Assembly: GCA_030829675.1 (NCBI GenBank)
Contig: JAURAE010000003.1
Coordinates: forward strand, 1-37,001
DNA length: 37,001 nt
Reading direction: 5' to 3'
From: Schleiferiaceae bacterium
GTDB taxonomy: Bacteria; Bacteroidota; Bacteroidia; Flavobacteriales; Schleiferiaceae
The number at the start of each line of letters is the position of its first letter. The first letter of the stretch is position 1. The position numbers were made by a program, and so were the translations under genes. Below the pieces are notes generated by a model that was given only the letters and a program-made list of their open reading frames with translations, was not told where the DNA came from and searched no databases. This document shows, piece after piece, positions 22,388 through 29,953 of this stretch.

Positions 22388-24805
22388 TTACAATTGGTAA
22401 CAGATTACCGCGTTGCCCTGCACGAGTACTAGAACCGGTGCTCCGGCTGGGGTCAATCGCCCTGCCTCTGCCTCGGATCCTTCAAATGCAGTGATCGGCG
22501 CAGTGGCCTCCTTCAGCTGAGTCACGTGAACGGTACCTTCTGTATCGTAAATAATGCCCGTACCTCCGGGATAGGCTTCTACTCGGTCAATGCTTTGCGG
22601 GAAAGTAATAGTGTGGGTGGCGGTTTCGCCGCGTACGCTGAGCTTGTCCTCTGACCAATACAATCTGCCATAGCTCATGGCTTCCATGCCTTGAAGGTTG
22701 TTCAGGTCGTGCTCTAAAATGTCCGTAGTGCCGTCGAAGCGCTGTTCTTGAATCTCCCCTTCTTCACCGACACGCATGATGCTCGGTGGATTCCCGCCGG
22801 TAACCACCCAGGGGTGTTTGGCCGCGGTGAGGGCTGAGGTTTTAATGCGCTCCTCTCCACGTCTGTTGAGCACGTGGGCACGCTCGAGGGTAGATATGAT
22901 TACATAATCCTTTCCGCCTCTCTGGTACAACAGTGGACTTTGGGTAATGGTCCCGCTTGCCGCGTCGGTCTTCCAGCCGTCAATGCGCTGTCCCTCCACG
23001 CTGTAATTATACAGTTTCGACCCGGCGGGTACGAGTATTCGGTAGTTGCGGTTTTTGTCGTAATCCAACACGGTAGCTCCCAAAGTGGTTGCTTCGGGTA
23101 AGCTCACAGGGAACCCTTCTACTTCACGTCCCAAGATGTCCAAGCAATGCAAGCGGTCGCGGGTGGCAAATACCATCTGGAATTTGGCATTTTTGAACAT
23201 GTCTATCTGCTGGACATTTCCTTGGATGGGGCCGTCTAGGGAGATGCTCCACAATTCCTCGCCATTTTCGTCGAGTAGGAAACATTGGTTGCTTTCGTCT
23301 TGTACGAGTATGTTGGTCATACCGCTGCGGTGGTTCTTAATCAAGAACGGTCCGCTGATGGCTTGCTGCGGCAGGGCATGGGACCATAGGTAAGCACTCA
23401 CGGCCACTTCCTCGCCGCGTTGTTGTACCGTGGCGTTTCCATAGGCAATACCGTTGTTCACCTCCAAGTGTCCGGCGAGAAAAGCCCGGTCTAAAGCGTC
23501 CGGTAGGGTTTCGAAGAAGGGGCCCTCCTCCAAGCTGTTGAAGTTGAAGGCGGCAGTAAAGTGCTCATTGCGGTCCATGGCATCTCCCAATGCTTCCAGA
23601 GATTCGAGGGCATGCCAGTGTTTATTCATGTCCAATTCGCTGCTGTACACCTCCAATAATTGGGCACTCGTCCCCACTAAAAGCCATTGATCCCAGAGCA
23701 TCCAGGAAGCGCTGCCCATATCTGAATATACCCAACCGAAGGCCGCGCTAAACAAGAAGCGGTGCGATTCTGTAAGTGTTCCGCGTGCATGGCCATGGTA
23801 CACGGAGTTTTGTGCACTCAACGCGGTTAAGGCATCTTGAACGCTCATTTCCTCACCCTCTAGTTTTGCCGCGACTACCACTCCATCACCGTAGCCCACG
23901 CGAACAAAGCTGCCCTCAAAACTATTAGCGAAAGTCATCGGCGATATGCCGGCATCTTCCAAGGTCTTTTGGGCTTGCTTGAGCCTTTGTTTCTTGCCGC
24001 GGTAGGGGTTAAAAGCGCGCAGCCATTCTACCGGATCCCCGGTGTTGATCCCCACGGCGTATTTCGACGAAGCCGCAATAATTGGGCTCAGATCCGTACC
24101 CGTAGGACGCTCGGTGAAGGTGCTCAAATAAGTGTTGGTGGAATCTGCACACAAGGCCACCGCCGTGGCAATGGTCTTGTTCTTCTTCCAATCCAGATCA
24201 ATGGCAGACCACTGTGCGAAGTGCTCTAGCCAGCTCCAATCTTGTTCAAAATAATGTGTGCCCAATCTGGCCACTTCCTTGTGCTGAATAAAAACGTTCG
24301 CATCATCAGATTTGGACGCATTGTCCCACAAGGTTTTAAATCCGCCATCGTCCATCAAGGAATAGCCAGCGGTGCGTTGGTTGATGATATCCTGAAGTAG
24401 GCCTTCACTGGCACTGATGACCCAGCTTGGCCCGTCGTTGTAGGCGTACATCGAATCCAAGGTGAAGACCTCGTAATTCCCTAAGGTGGTGGGAGCGCCG
24501 ACGAAGGGGGTGAGGTCGTGCTCAGTGGTCCATACCCAATCCAAACTGCTGGCGCCCGAGGGGAGGAGCGCTCCCGTCCAACGCCCTGCATTCCACTGCT
24601 CCAAGGTCTTCGCTGGAATGGCGCTGAGGTAGGAAATGGAAAGGGTGTCGCTGGTCTCGCCGAACTGGTGCATATCATTGATGCGCACATACAATGGCGC
24701 GTCCATAGGCAGCAAAGAAGTGGCCTTGGCAGGAGGGGCGGGTTGGCCACATTGTACCAAAAGGGCAGATGCCAAAATAAGGGCGCTTAAGGAGGCGAGA
24801 CGCAT
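22388..24805 (-). CDS. Large lipoprotein with C-terminal beta-propeller-like region
   Basis: The 805-residue product has a short hydrophobic signal with a loose lipobox (ALLVQC, C19) and is probably periplasmic or surface exposed. The first ~480 residues (for example LDWVWTTEHD, AAFGWVYSDMG, HFTAAFNFNSLEEGP) read like the DUF3352-type bacterial proteins, rich in small aromatic strands, but this is a weak match by eye. Residues about 485-800 contain repeated short strand groups (GNVQQIDMFKNAKFQMVFAT, LGATVLDYDKNRNYRILVPAG, QSPLLYQRGGKDYVIIST) typical of PQQ-like or VCBS beta-propellers. No enzymatic motif was seen and the role is unknown. It sits alone between der and rnhB and shares no operon. 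Confidence 0.65.
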   Translation of the reverse strand: MRLASLSALILASALLVQCGQPAPPAKATSLLPMDAPLYVRINDMHQFGETSDTLSISYLSAIPAKTLEQWNAGRWTGALLPSGASSLDWVWTTEHDLTPFVGAPTTLGNYEVFTLDSMYAYNDGPSWVISASEGLLQDIINQRTAGYSLMDDGGFKTLWDNASKSDDANVFIQHKEVARLGTHYFEQDWSWLEHFAQWSAIDLDWKKNKTIATAVALCADSTNTYLSTFTERPTGTDLSPIIAASSKYAVGINTGDPVEWLRAFNPYRGKKQRLKQAQKTLEDAGISPMTFANSFEGSFVRVGYGDGVVVAAKLEGEEMSVQDALTALSAQNSVYHGHARGTLTESHRFLFSAAFGWVYSDMGSASWMLWDQWLLVGTSAQLLEVYSSELDMNKHWHALESLEALGDAMDRNEHFTAAFNFNSLEEGPFFETLPDALDRAFLAGHLEVNNGIAYGNATVQQRGEEVAVSAYLWSHALPQQAISGPFLIKNHRSGMTNILVQDESNQCFLLDENGEELWSISLDGPIQGNVQQIDMFKNAKFQMVFATRDRLHCLDILGREVEGFPVSLPEATTLGATVLDYDKNRNYRILVPAGSKLYNYSVEGQRIDGWKTDAASGTITQSPLLYQRGGKDYVIISTLERAHVLNRRGEERIKTSALTAAKHPWVVTGGNPPSIMRVGEEGEIQEQRFDGTTDILEHDLNNLQGMEAMSYGRLYWSEDKLSVRGETATHTITFPQSIDRVEAYPGGTGIIYDTEGTVHVTQLKEATAPITAFEGSEAEAGRLTPAGAPVLVLVQGNAVICYQL

Positions 24806-24871
24806 AGCTAAATTTTTGATTAAAGCTACATTTTTACCGCGCCAAGAAGTGGATTAGTGAGGGTCAGTTTT

Positions 24872-25474
24872 TCACAAATCGAAGAGGTTCAATTGGCTCG
24901 GAAGCAACTGAAAACTTTTGCGGTGGTGGGGCGATGCGCCATGGGCTCGAATGCCGTCGCGGTGGGCCTTCGTAGGGTAGCCTGCATTGCGCTCCCACTG
25001 GTAATGTGGGTGTTCTGTGGCCAATTCTCTCATCAGCTCATCCCTATACGTTTTTGCCAAGACCGATGCGGCCGCGATATTTTGATAGGTAGCATCCCCC
25101 TTGACCTGGCAGTGATACGGAATATCCCCATATGGTTTGAACCTGTTGCCGTCCACAGCAATGAATTGGGGCACTACATCCAATTTCTCAATGGCCCTGT
25201 GCATGCCTAGGATGCTGGCATTTAAAATATTGATCTCGTCAATCTCTTCCGGCCCGACATGCACCACGGCCCAAGCCACGGCTTCCTTCTCAATCAAGGG
25301 TCGTAAAAGGTTGCGCTGCTTCTCGGTGAGCTGCTTGGAATCGTTCAACAAATCATTCTTAAAATCCGGCGGTAAGATCACCGCTGCTGCCGTCACAGGC
25401 CCGGCCAAACAGCCGCGTCCCGCTTCGTCAGTGCCGGCTTCCACGACCTCTATGGGACTGTGTTGAAGCTTCAT
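24872..25474 (-). CDS. rnhB: Ribonuclease HII
   Basis: The 200-residue product carries the RNase HII active-site motif TDEAGRG (D16, E17) with GCLAGPVTAAAVIL, then the conserved DSKQLTEKQR, INILNASILGMHRAI and DGN(R)F segments. It cleaves the RNA strand at ribonucleotides embedded in DNA. The start is at 25474, giving MKLQHSPIE and an ATGA overlap with the upstream glycosyltransferase gene; a 10-residue extension to 25504 is possible but unlikely. The C-terminus ends in QLNLFDL, which looks like a beta-sliding-clamp binding motif (QLxLF). Confidence 0.95.
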   Translation of the reverse strand: MKLQHSPIEVVEAGTDEAGRGCLAGPVTAAAVILPPDFKNDLLNDSKQLTEKQRNLLRPLIEKEAVAWAVVHVGPEEIDEINILNASILGMHRAIEKLDVVPQFIAVDGNRFKPYGDIPYHCQVKGDATYQNIAAASVLAKTYRDELMRELATEHPHYQWERNAGYPTKAHRDGIRAHGASPHHRKSFQLLPSQLNLFDL

Positions 25475-26601
25475 TCGCTTGCTGATTTTAGAACTTTGAG
25501 CCAAAGGGCGGCGCTAGCTGACCAAGTGAATTGGCCCCCGCGAATCAATCCTTTTTCAGACCAATTTTCCCCGCCTTCACCCGTCGTTCCCGACCCGCTG
25601 GCCATCGCCTCGAGCCCATCGGCCCAAGCTTCGACATCGAATGTGGGTAGCAATATCCCAGCATCTCCAACCACCTCCGTTAAGGCGCTGTTGTTTGAGG
25701 CCATCACGGGCGTGCCACATTGCATGGCTTCCACGACGGGTATGCCAAATCCTTCCATCGCACTCGGCATACAGAAAGCTATGGCCCCGCGGTAGAGTTG
25801 TTCAAGCGCATCGTCTTCCAACCTTCCCAACCATTTTACCGTGTCCAAGTGTTTCAGATCGCCCATGGCACTTTCGAAAATTGGATCCTTAAAATGAGCG
25901 TTTCCCGCAATGTTCAAAAGGTAGCCTCGGCGCTCCGGATGTTTCTCCAACCACAGGTCCCAAGCTTTCAAAAGGGTAATTAAATTCTTGCGGGGGGTGA
26001 GGGCGCCTACGGCACAAAAATAATTTTCTTCAAAGCGAGACTCTCCAGGTGACATGGGTCGCTGAGGAGCATTCGGCGTCACCACAATCTTCCCGGCAGC
26101 GACCCCATAAGTCTCCACCAAATCCCTCGCGCTCCACTCACTCACCGTAAAGAGCTGCTCCGCCATCCGGGCGCCGCGTCGGATGTGCGTGCGGTAATAA
26201 CGTCCCACATGGGGCGGAATCCACTCCGGGTGGTGCTCAAAATTCAGGTCGTGGATGGTGAGCCATTGCTTGATTTTGGTGCGGGCAGGCAAGCCGTCCG
26301 GTGACCAATAACGCGCGGCGCCCCAACGATTCAGGGCGACCGGCACACCTATGCTGTTCCAATACCACCACAACCAAGGGTGGCGGGCAGGAGGGAGGAC
26401 GAGCTTGTGGGTGATGTTGGGGGCGTTAAGAAAAGAGAATTGGTCCCTCATTCCCTTCATCGCAGAAGGGCGGTCCCACAACAGCAGAAATTCGTGTTCC
26501 ATTGCGGCGGGTAGGATTTGCTCGAGCATGCGCAAGGTGTATATCCCTGTGCCTTCGAGCTTGTTTGGCAAAAGCCACCGTACGTTCACCGCAATTTTCA
26601 T
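25471..26601 (-). CDS. GT4 family glycosyltransferase
   Basis: The 376-residue protein has the GT-B fold. The N-terminal domain begins MKIAVNVRWL with a GTGIYTLRML loop. The C-terminal domain holds ALTPRKNLITLLKAW, the nucleotide-sugar site EGFGIPVVEAMQCGTPV (E-x7-E motif) and the SNNSALTEVVGDAG segment, all typical of GT4. It transfers a sugar from a nucleotide donor, most likely to a lipid-linked surface glycan, since it lies divergent from the flippase/ligase operon. Donor and linkage are unknown. Coding ends with an ATGA overlap on rnhB. Confidence 0.9.
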   Translation of the reverse strand: MKIAVNVRWLLPNKLEGTGIYTLRMLEQILPAAMEHEFLLLWDRPSAMKGMRDQFSFLNAPNITHKLVLPPARHPWLWWYWNSIGVPVALNRWGAARYWSPDGLPARTKIKQWLTIHDLNFEHHPEWIPPHVGRYYRTHIRRGARMAEQLFTVSEWSARDLVETYGVAAGKIVVTPNAPQRPMSPGESRFEENYFCAVGALTPRKNLITLLKAWDLWLEKHPERRGYLLNIAGNAHFKDPIFESAMGDLKHLDTVKWLGRLEDDALEQLYRGAIAFCMPSAMEGFGIPVVEAMQCGTPVMASNNSALTEVVGDAGILLPTFDVEAWADGLEAMASGSGTTGEGGENWSEKGLIRGGQFTWSASAALWLKVLKSASE

Positions 26602-26675
26602 GGCTTAAATGTACAAAAGTGCGCCGCTGTAGCGTTAGATAAGCGGTATATTCGCACCCAACTCGCTACATAACC
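26602..26675. promoter_or_regulatory. Divergent promoter region, GT4 / flippase
   Basis: Only 74 bases separate the two start codons. On the minus strand TACATTTA, about 3 bases before the GT4 ATG, is one base off TAnnTTTG. On the plus strand TATATTCG (26647-26654) is one base off the same consensus for the flippase gene. Neither has a clear -33 box. The two operons probably share this short regulatory region. Confidence 0.35.
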
Positions 26676-28007
26676 ATGATTCAGCGTATCCTTCAATTCT
26701 TAAAGGATCCCACGGCTGCCACTTTAGCCAAGGGAAGCAGCGTCGTGCTCCTCTTCAAAATCATTGGCGCCCTTGGGGGCTATGTGCTACTGTGGTCCTT
26801 AGGCCAAGCGGGAGGTGAGAAGGCAGTGGGTGTATACGAGGTGGCCTTCACACTGATCCTTATTGCCTCGACGGTGGGGCGCTGGGGATTGGATACGGTG
26901 TTGGTGAAGGAATTGGGCAAAACCGAGCTTGGGGATGCCCCGTCGCGTGGACTCTATGGACACATATTTGCACGCGTGCTGGCCATTACCGCCGCCCTGT
27001 CCATCTTGACCTTCTTTGCAGCCGAAGCGCTGACCGAACTCTTTTTCAATCAAACTCCCGTGGGTGTCTTGCGCACCGCATCGCTGACTGCCCTGCCCTT
27101 TACCCTTATGCTGCTGAATGCGGAGGCCTACCGCGGATTACACAAGCCGGTGCTGTTTAGCATTAATCAGCACGGTACTGTTTACCTCATCCTCGCCGCC
27201 TTGCTTTGGTGGGTGCCGATGGAGAGTGCGGGTTTTGATGCTCAAGGCAGTGCCCAATTCGCTTTGCTCCTCCTCCTCGGCATTAGTAGCGCTTTTGCCT
27301 TGCTCTCGACCGTGCACGTGATTTCGTTGTGCGAGCGCAAGCCGTGGCGCGGCGCAGCGCTCGCAGGAAACCTCATGAAAGTGGCCACCCCAATGCTTAT
27401 TTCATCTGCACTTTTCTTGGTCATGAGCTGGTCCGATACCCTCATGCTCAGTTATTTCCTCGAAGAGGATGAAGTAGGCGTGTACCGCATTGTCTTTAAG
27501 ATTGCCACCCTCATCACCTTTGCCCAATTCGCCCTCAACACCGTCGTCGCCCCAATGATTTCAGGGCTCCACAATGGCGGTTCCAACATGTCACTGCTCG
27601 CGCAACGCATCGCCACATTGAATTTGATTACCGCCGGCCCCATTTTCTTCGGCATTATCGCCCTAGGGCCGTTCCTCATCGGCCTCTTTGGCGTCAATGA
27701 TCCCTGGACCGCCTATCCTTGGTTGGTGATTTTAGCATGTGGCCAATTAGCCAATGCCTTCGCCGGACCCGTGCTCAACATTTTGAACATGACCGGATAC
27801 GAGAAAAGTGCACAAAACACCATGCTCGTCGTGGCCACCCTCAACATTATCCTCAACGCCGTGCTCATTCCTGCCTTTGGGCCGGGAGGGGCAGCCGTCG
27901 CCACTGCCTTAACCATGGTGGGTTGGAATATTTGGGCGGGGGTGCTGGTCTACCGTTTCCATGGAATTATCACCGTGCCATTCTTGGCGAAAAGAAGTCG
28001 ATCATGA
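26676..28007 (+). CDS. Wzx-type polysaccharide flippase
   Basis: The 443-residue polytopic protein has about 12-14 hydrophobic helices and the general pattern of the MATE/PST flippases: an N-terminal amphipathic helix and FKIIGALGGYVLLWSL, then WSDTLMLSYFLEEDEVGVYRIVFK near the middle, which resembles the conserved MOP-family motif. It would move undecaprenyl-linked repeat units across the inner membrane. It begins the operon that also holds a sulfotransferase, co-polymerase and ligase. Its stop overlaps the sulfotransferase start (ATGA), so the two are translationally coupled. Confidence 0.85.
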   Translation: MIQRILQFLKDPTAATLAKGSSVVLLFKIIGALGGYVLLWSLGQAGGEKAVGVYEVAFTLILIASTVGRWGLDTVLVKELGKTELGDAPSRGLYGHIFARVLAITAALSILTFFAAEALTELFFNQTPVGVLRTASLTALPFTLMLLNAEAYRGLHKPVLFSINQHGTVYLILAALLWWVPMESAGFDAQGSAQFALLLLLGISSAFALLSTVHVISLCERKPWRGAALAGNLMKVATPMLISSALFLVMSWSDTLMLSYFLEEDEVGVYRIVFKIATLITFAQFALNTVVAPMISGLHNGGSNMSLLAQRIATLNLITAGPIFFGIIALGPFLIGLFGVNDPWTAYPWLVILACGQLANAFAGPVLNILNMTGYEKSAQNTMLVVATLNIILNAVLIPAFGPGGAAVATALTMVGWNIWAGVLVYRFHGIITVPFLAKRSRS

Positions 28008-28939
28008 GTGCTGTAGCGAACGTATTCCTCATTGGCGCCGCAAAAGCCGGAACCACCGCACTGGCGGATATGTTGGCCCAGCACCCGCACATCGCCGGCA
28101 TGCCTATTAAGGAGCCCGGACACTTCTGCACGGACCTGCGCCCCAAAGTATTTTCCAAATCCTACAAGCGATTGATTCAATGGAACGAGGCGGATTATTT
28201 TGCTGAGGCCGAATTAAAGGAACGTCATATTGGTTTTGTTGAAGAGCGCAGTCATTACCACCGATTGTGTCAACAAGCCCAAGCAGCAAAGCCCGAAGCC
28301 ACACATATTCTGGATGCGTCCACGGCGTATTTGTATAGTGCGCCGGCCGTGAAAGAATTGGCCCATTACAATAACAAAGCAAAAATCATTGTCCTATTGC
28401 GCAACCCGATCGACCGTGCTTGGAGTCATTACACGATGGCATTGAAGTACGGTATGGAAAGCGAGGCGCCATTGGCGGCCTTCCAGCGTGAGGCGACGCT
28501 AGAGCGGGCTCAATGGGGTAGGGATGAGTGCTATCTGGAGTTGGGCTATTACGCACAGCAGCTCAAACGTTGGAAGGAGAAATTTGGAGAGAAGCATTTG
28601 CTGGTGGTCTTTCACGAAGATTTGAAAAACACGCCACAGAAGGTCCTCAACCGCATTACAGAGTTCTTGGACTTACCTACTTTTGTGGCAACTAAAGCGA
28701 AGGCGACAAACGAAGGTTCCGTGCCAAAATACCCGAAAATGAATGCCCTAGGCATGCGGGTGGTGGCGCCCATTCGTGAGAAGCTGCCGAAGGAGATGAT
28801 CAGTGCGATGAAAAAAGTGCTGCAGGACAAGGCGCCGGATTTGGACGACGATGTCGCCCGCTGGTTGAAACAACATTATAATGAGGAGATGGCAGAATTG
28901 GCCACTCTACTAAATTTGAATTTAACTCACTGGAAATAA
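28004..28939 (+). CDS. PAPS-dependent sulfotransferase
   Basis: The 311-residue soluble protein has the two PAPS-binding signatures: a 5'-phosphosulfate loop (GAAKAGTT, residues 11-18, K14) and a 3'-phosphate motif (LRNPIDRAWSHY, R133 and S141). LVVFHEDLKNTPQKVLNRITEFL and a C-terminal helical stretch match the sulfotransferase 1 domain (heparan-type and bacterial). It adds sulfate to a hydroxyl of a sugar or other acceptor. Its place between the flippase and chain-length genes predicts a sulfated surface glycan. The open frame continues upstream inside wzx to 27719; the start at 28004 is chosen because it places the PAPS loop at the N-terminus and creates the ATGA overlap. Confidence 0.9.
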   Translation: MSAVANVFLIGAAKAGTTALADMLAQHPHIAGMPIKEPGHFCTDLRPKVFSKSYKRLIQWNEADYFAEAELKERHIGFVEERSHYHRLCQQAQAAKPEATHILDASTAYLYSAPAVKELAHYNNKAKIIVLLRNPIDRAWSHYTMALKYGMESEAPLAAFQREATLERAQWGRDECYLELGYYAQQLKRWKEKFGEKHLLVVFHEDLKNTPQKVLNRITEFLDLPTFVATKAKATNEGSVPKYPKMNALGMRVVAPIREKLPKEMISAMKKVLQDKAPDLDDDVARWLKQHYNEEMAELATLLNLNLTHWK

Positions 28940-28942
28940 GCT

Positions 28943-29950
28943 ATGGAATACAGTAGTGCTAATTTGATTTCGTTTTTCTACACCCATTGGAAGAAGCTGA
29001 TGGTTGTGCCGTTTTTGGCCATGGTGGTTGCGGTCGTGTTCAGCGGTCCCCAATTCGTCAAACCCCTGTTCGAATCTCAGGTCATCCTTTTCCCATCGAC
29101 CACCAACTCGGTGTCAAAGGCCCTCCTGCCCCAATCTAACGGCTATGGTGATGAGGATATCTTCGAATACGGCGATGAACAACAGGCCGAACAATTGCTG
29201 CAAATCCTGAGCTCTGGAGAAATTCGCGACAGTGTGATTCAGAAATTCGACTTGATGAACCACTACGACATTGATCCAGATTCAGATTACCCACGCACAA
29301 AGCTGTTCAAGGAGTACGAGAACAAAATTGAATTTCAACGCACCCAGTTCATGTCTGTGGAGATCAACGTGCTAGATACCGACCCGCAAATAGCTGCTGA
29401 TATTGCGAATTACATTTCGAAGCTGGTCGATAAGGTAAAGCGTCGCGTGGCCCGTGGCCGCGCCGAAATGGGATTGGAAATCGTCAAGAACGAATACCAC
29501 AGCCTGCAAAATGAGGTCCAAACCATGGAGGATAAAATCACTGAATTGCGCTATAAAGGGGTTCATGATTACGAAAGTCAAAGCGCCGTATTTAATGAGC
29601 AGTATGCCATCGCTCTTGCCGAAGGTGCTCCGCAAAGCCGCATAAAGGAATTGGAACGTCGCCTAGATACCCTCGCGAAATACGGAGGTAAATATGTAGC
29701 CATCCGCGATGAGCTCCAATTGCTCAAAGAGGAAGAGGTGAAGTTGAAAACTAAGTTCGACCAAGCGAAAGTGGATGTCAACCAAAACCTTCCTGCCACC
29801 TTCAAGGTTGATGCTGCACGTCCTGCAGAGCGCAAGACGTATCCAAAACGCAGCATTTTAATATTAGCTGTAGGCTTCGCAACCTTCATCTTGATGTCAT
29901 TCTTCTTGATGGTCCAAGGCACCTTAAACGAACTTCGCGGCAAGTCCTAA
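28943..29950 (+). CDS. Polysaccharide co-polymerase (Wzz-like chain-length determinant)
   Basis: The 335-residue protein has an N-terminal membrane helix (residues about 18-34), a large periplasmic part with a long coiled-coil-like section (about 180-280, Glu/Lys-rich), and a second membrane helix (about 304-325) preceded by a Pro-containing segment (AARPAERKTYPKRS). This is the classic Wzz/Wza-coupled PCP layout. No kinase domain is present, so it is a PCP-1 type rather than a BY-kinase. It sits 3 bases after the sulfotransferase and 3 bases before the ligase. It is a longer counterpart of the 2379-3119 protein. Confidence 0.85.
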   Translation: MEYSSANLISFFYTHWKKLMVVPFLAMVVAVVFSGPQFVKPLFESQVILFPSTTNSVSKALLPQSNGYGDEDIFEYGDEQQAEQLLQILSSGEIRDSVIQKFDLMNHYDIDPDSDYPRTKLFKEYENKIEFQRTQFMSVEINVLDTDPQIAADIANYISKLVDKVKRRVARGRAEMGLEIVKNEYHSLQNEVQTMEDKITELRYKGVHDYESQSAVFNEQYAIALAEGAPQSRIKELERRLDTLAKYGGKYVAIRDELQLLKEEEVKLKTKFDQAKVDVNQNLPATFKVDAARPAERKTYPKRSILILAVGFATFILMSFFLMVQGTLNELRGKS

Positions 29951-29953
29951 ACC

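Noticed and set aside
27719..28003. Longer N-terminus for the sulfotransferase
   Set aside because: The extension lies wholly inside the flippase gene in another frame and has no domain. The ATG at 28004 gives an ATGA overlap and begins just before the PAPS loop.
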